Shown here piece after piece: positions 61,162 to 64,000 of a DNA stretch of 64,000 nt. A model generated the notes under the pieces. That model ran no database searches and was not told where the DNA came from. It saw only the letters and a list, made by a program, of their open reading frames with translations. The position numbers were made by a program, and so were the translations under genes. This DNA comes from Quercus robur (Eukaryota > Streptophyta > Magnoliopsida > Fagales > Fagaceae), in the NCBI RefSeq assembly GCF_932294415.1, contig NC_065541.1, positions 48,028,290 to 48,092,289 on the forward strand, written 5' to 3'. Each line of letters begins with the position of its first letter. Position 1 is the first letter of the stretch.

Positions 61162-64000
61162 GTGAAAACCGCTAGATATATATCTCTAACCCTCAAACTC
61201 TGCTTTAGACTGTTTGTTGCATGGGATTTTGATGCTTTAGATGTTAGGTTGAGTAGACTGAATGAAGCAATAAACATAGACACGAGATTTTTAAACACTA
61301 GAACGACTTCTATAGATCATGGGCTATGTCCCATACTCTCTTTTTTCTAACTTGGACCAAAATAAGTTCATAGGCTGACCCCATTTTAATAACAAAATAA
61401 GCTCTTTCTCTTTTAAAACATGACTCAAATCAAAAATAATCTTGACTTTTATTTTCTTGATGATAACTTGAACAAATTCATTTCTTTGCTTGCTTGCTTT
61501 GAATTAATTTTTTTTTTTTAAACGGATTTTAGTTAGTCACCTACACTTTAATTTCATCATCGCGTTATCTCTATTATTTCTTGTCTTGTTATATGATTTA
61601 ATTAGGTCTCACCATGCCATAAAGATTACTACTCTTTCTCGTTTGAGGTTTCTCTTGCAAATTTACTGTCTACTTGGGTTGCAACCCCTTGTACCCTTCA
61701 ATAAATATGAATTCTTATTAAACTAAAAAGGTGAAAGCCAATGGACTAATAGCAAGAACTTAAAGTTTGGCTTCACACTAGGAAGCACATACGCTTCATT
61801 TGGAGTGCCGTACCCGTGTCTGCTTTCCAGGTAAGGACTAATTTTTCAAAAATTGTTGTGTCACCGTGTTGTACCCATGCTTCCCAGGTATCACATTTCT
61901 TCAACTCTTTATGATAATTTGTAAAGATCCTTTTGAGTATTTACTAGTTAATGAATAATTTTAAGATCAGGCTTTTAAAATTATTGTAGTAGTACATATC
62001 TGCAAGCATAGTGCACGATTTTTATAATTTCTCTCTTTCTTTAGTTTCTTCTGGATTAATTTGTCAGAGTTTTGTCGTTTATTCTTACAAATGAATGTAT
62101 TTAGCACATGGAACTCCAGGTATTTTTAGGAGGCAGTTTTATAGATTTTTTTTTTTTTTTTCATTAACCATTACTTTTTATTTGGTGACATTTTAGGTTC
62201 TATGCTTATTTATTTTTAAACAAGAATTACACGCTTATGATTGACAATTTTGTTGTTGTTTCTTTTGGTCTCATTTTTTGGCAAATAATAATAATAATGA
62301 TGATAATAATATTATTTTTTATTTTATTACTGTTACTATTGTTGTTGTTGTAGTATAATTTTCATTATTATTGTTATAGTGATTTTTGTTGTATATAATT
62401 TCACTATTTAGAAATACTCTTTTACAGGAATGTGTGTTCATTTGCAGGTTCTCCATCTCAAGCTCGGCTCTTCCAACTTGGGAAAGGATGATGTCATGGT
62501 ATATATCATTATAATTTTTCTTGTGTCACTTTCAATCAGAATCAAAAACATGGTTCTGCACCCTAATTTGGGTTGAATTTTATCATTCTAGAGATGTTGT
62601 GGAATTGTAGAAATGTTTCAAAACATAGCCTTGCCTAGGTTAATCAGATGTTAAGTCTCAGTTTCGAACTGATAGTCAATCATTTTAGATGTAACATTGA
62701 TTTGATACAATTAACTTGCGTGCTTAAATTTCCCACTAAAATATGAAATTAATGTACTTAATGCATTGAGAATGTTTAATCTTCCTCTCGTAGATGCTGT
62801 TGGACGATGGAATTGGATGATTCTCTTAGTTCTGTTGACATAACCATGAAATAGACTTGAGGATTGATATATAAATATATCTGTGTGTGTGTGAGACAAA
62901 TGAAAGAAAAGTAAGACAAATAAAAGAAGAAAACATTACACATACACATATGTACTTTTGTTCATATAGTATTATGTTTTTACTTTTATTGATAAATTAG
63001 ACTCACAAGAGATCAGGCCTTGGTGTGATGGAAAATGCCTTCCATCAAAAGCGGTTTGTCACATATTTGAGTCCGGGAATCAGCCTCTCCAAAAAAATTA
63101 GGGCTAAGGCTACCTACCAATCACCTCTCTCAGAGCCCTCAAAAAGTGAGAGCTTTGTGCACTAGGTAGAACTTTTTAATTACACATACTCAAAGGGTCT
63201 TGAATGATGACCTCACTCAAATAGAAGGAAGTACCATTTGACCTATAGGTCATTGGCAACAATATGTAATATGTTGAAAACATATCCCATGAAAATAACC
63301 CTCATGACCAGCCATAGCTTCCATTTGAAAATATTTTTTTCTACTGATTCTTAGACACACTTAAACCAGTTTATAGAAATGCAAACCTTGTTATAATGCC
63401 AGAGTACTTTTAAATAAGAGCCCATGAAAAACTTTTAAATAAGAGCCCATGAAAAATGGTCTGCTGTGTATTTTTTTGGCCTAAATATTGTACACATAGT
63501 CTTGGGATCTGATTTCTCTTTTTGGCAGGTTATTTTCTATACTTTATATCTACGCTTGTTGCTACCTGTGAAGGGTGGCTTTGCTGGACTAATGTGTGTG
63601 GGTTTTCACTCTTGGGTATGGTTCCTTTTTCTTTTTTTAACTCAAAAATTTTTGTTATGGACTTTTATATTTTATTAATCAAGATGTCATTTTCCCCCTT
63701 CTCTCCAAGATTTGGTGTGATAATATCTCATCCAAAGCTTGTTGAGCACAAGGACCAAAACTGGGTATGTACGTCCGGTGATTATCTTGTTTTTCATAGT
63801 GTTGGCACTCAATTCAAGGAAGCAGTTATTAGTTATCTTGAATTTCTAAAAAGGGAATACCATTTTAAGGCTTTACCAGCTTATGAACCCTGCCAGCTAA
63901 ATGGGGGTGTGTCTATATCTTCTCCATGTTGAATTTTTCTAAATAGAAACAGACGAGAAAGGTGGTAGTGATATGATTTTGAAATAATCCAGTGAAAAAC
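61162..64000. other. Introns or intergenic DNA at the right edge
   Basis: No recognised protein. An open stretch at about 63702-63932 would encode FGVIISHPKLVEHKDQNW... to a stop, and could be an exon or chance. Candidate splice sites are at 62447/62499 and 63527/63620. Confidence 0.3.

Noticed and set aside
63700..63764. Resemblance to a Copia RNase H block (WCDN-like words)
   Set aside because: Only a few residues match, in one frame of a short stretch, and no other Copia block surrounds it.
1..64000. tRNA, rRNA, CRISPR or bacterial-type operons
   Set aside because: None seen; the short direct repeats present are microsatellites or two-copy duplications, and the genes are typical plant nuclear genes.

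Overview
The window is nuclear DNA of a flowering plant. The genes have GT-AG introns, the sequence is AT-rich with long poly-A/T tracts and GA/CT/AT microsatellites, and it holds plant LTR retrotransposons, solo LTRs and many small DNA transposons with clean target-site duplications. The gene content (plastid phytoene synthase, PELPK-like proline-rich cell-wall proteins, RNA polymerase III subunit RPC8) points to a eudicot, probably a woody one. I cannot fix the family.

Layout. (1) 1-47,100 is a tandem array of three duplication units, all on the + strand. Each unit is a phytoene synthase (PSY) gene followed by a small intronless proline-rich secreted-protein gene (PRP): PSY-A (3' exons only, 776-2392) with PRP1 (3391-3963); PSY-B (15951-31451) with PRP2 (32938-33510); PSY-C (36794-43469) with PRP3 (46164-46670). 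The five coding exons of PSY-B and PSY-C join in frame to about 393 and 396 residues. Both aspartate-rich motifs and both family signatures are kept. (2) The units differ mainly by transposon insertions. PSY-B intron 1 is about 12.8 kb because it holds two hAT-type MITEs (8-bp duplications) and a 9.66-kb Tat-type Ty3/gypsy retrotransposon (17939-27597; 457-bp LTRs, TTTTT duplication). The PRP1/PSY-B spacer (4-15.9 kb) is packed with a 2.9-kb solo LTR, a Copia remnant, Harbinger-like and hAT-like elements and a 1-kb foldback. (3) 47.8-57.1 kb carries RPC8, with seven coding exons joining to 201 residues. (4) 57-64 kb is mostly repeats, plus the start of an unrecognised gene near 61.1 kb whose upstream region has a cluster of AACGG motifs resembling mitosis-specific (MSA) elements.

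How things fit together. PSY condenses two geranylgeranyl diphosphates to phytoene in plastids, the first step of carotenoid synthesis. The PRPs are predicted secreted wall proteins with no obvious metabolic link to it, so the pairing looks like co-duplication of neighbours rather than a pathway cluster. The most unusual biology is in the Tat-type element. It has a one-frame gag-pol broken by five stop codons and a one-base deletion. A separate four-exon gene lies on the opposite strand between pol and the 3' LTR. A GGACGA/TCGTCC-type motif is spread through LTR, coding and non-coding parts. The LTR also holds a cluster of GATAACC inverted repeats just upstream of its TATA box.
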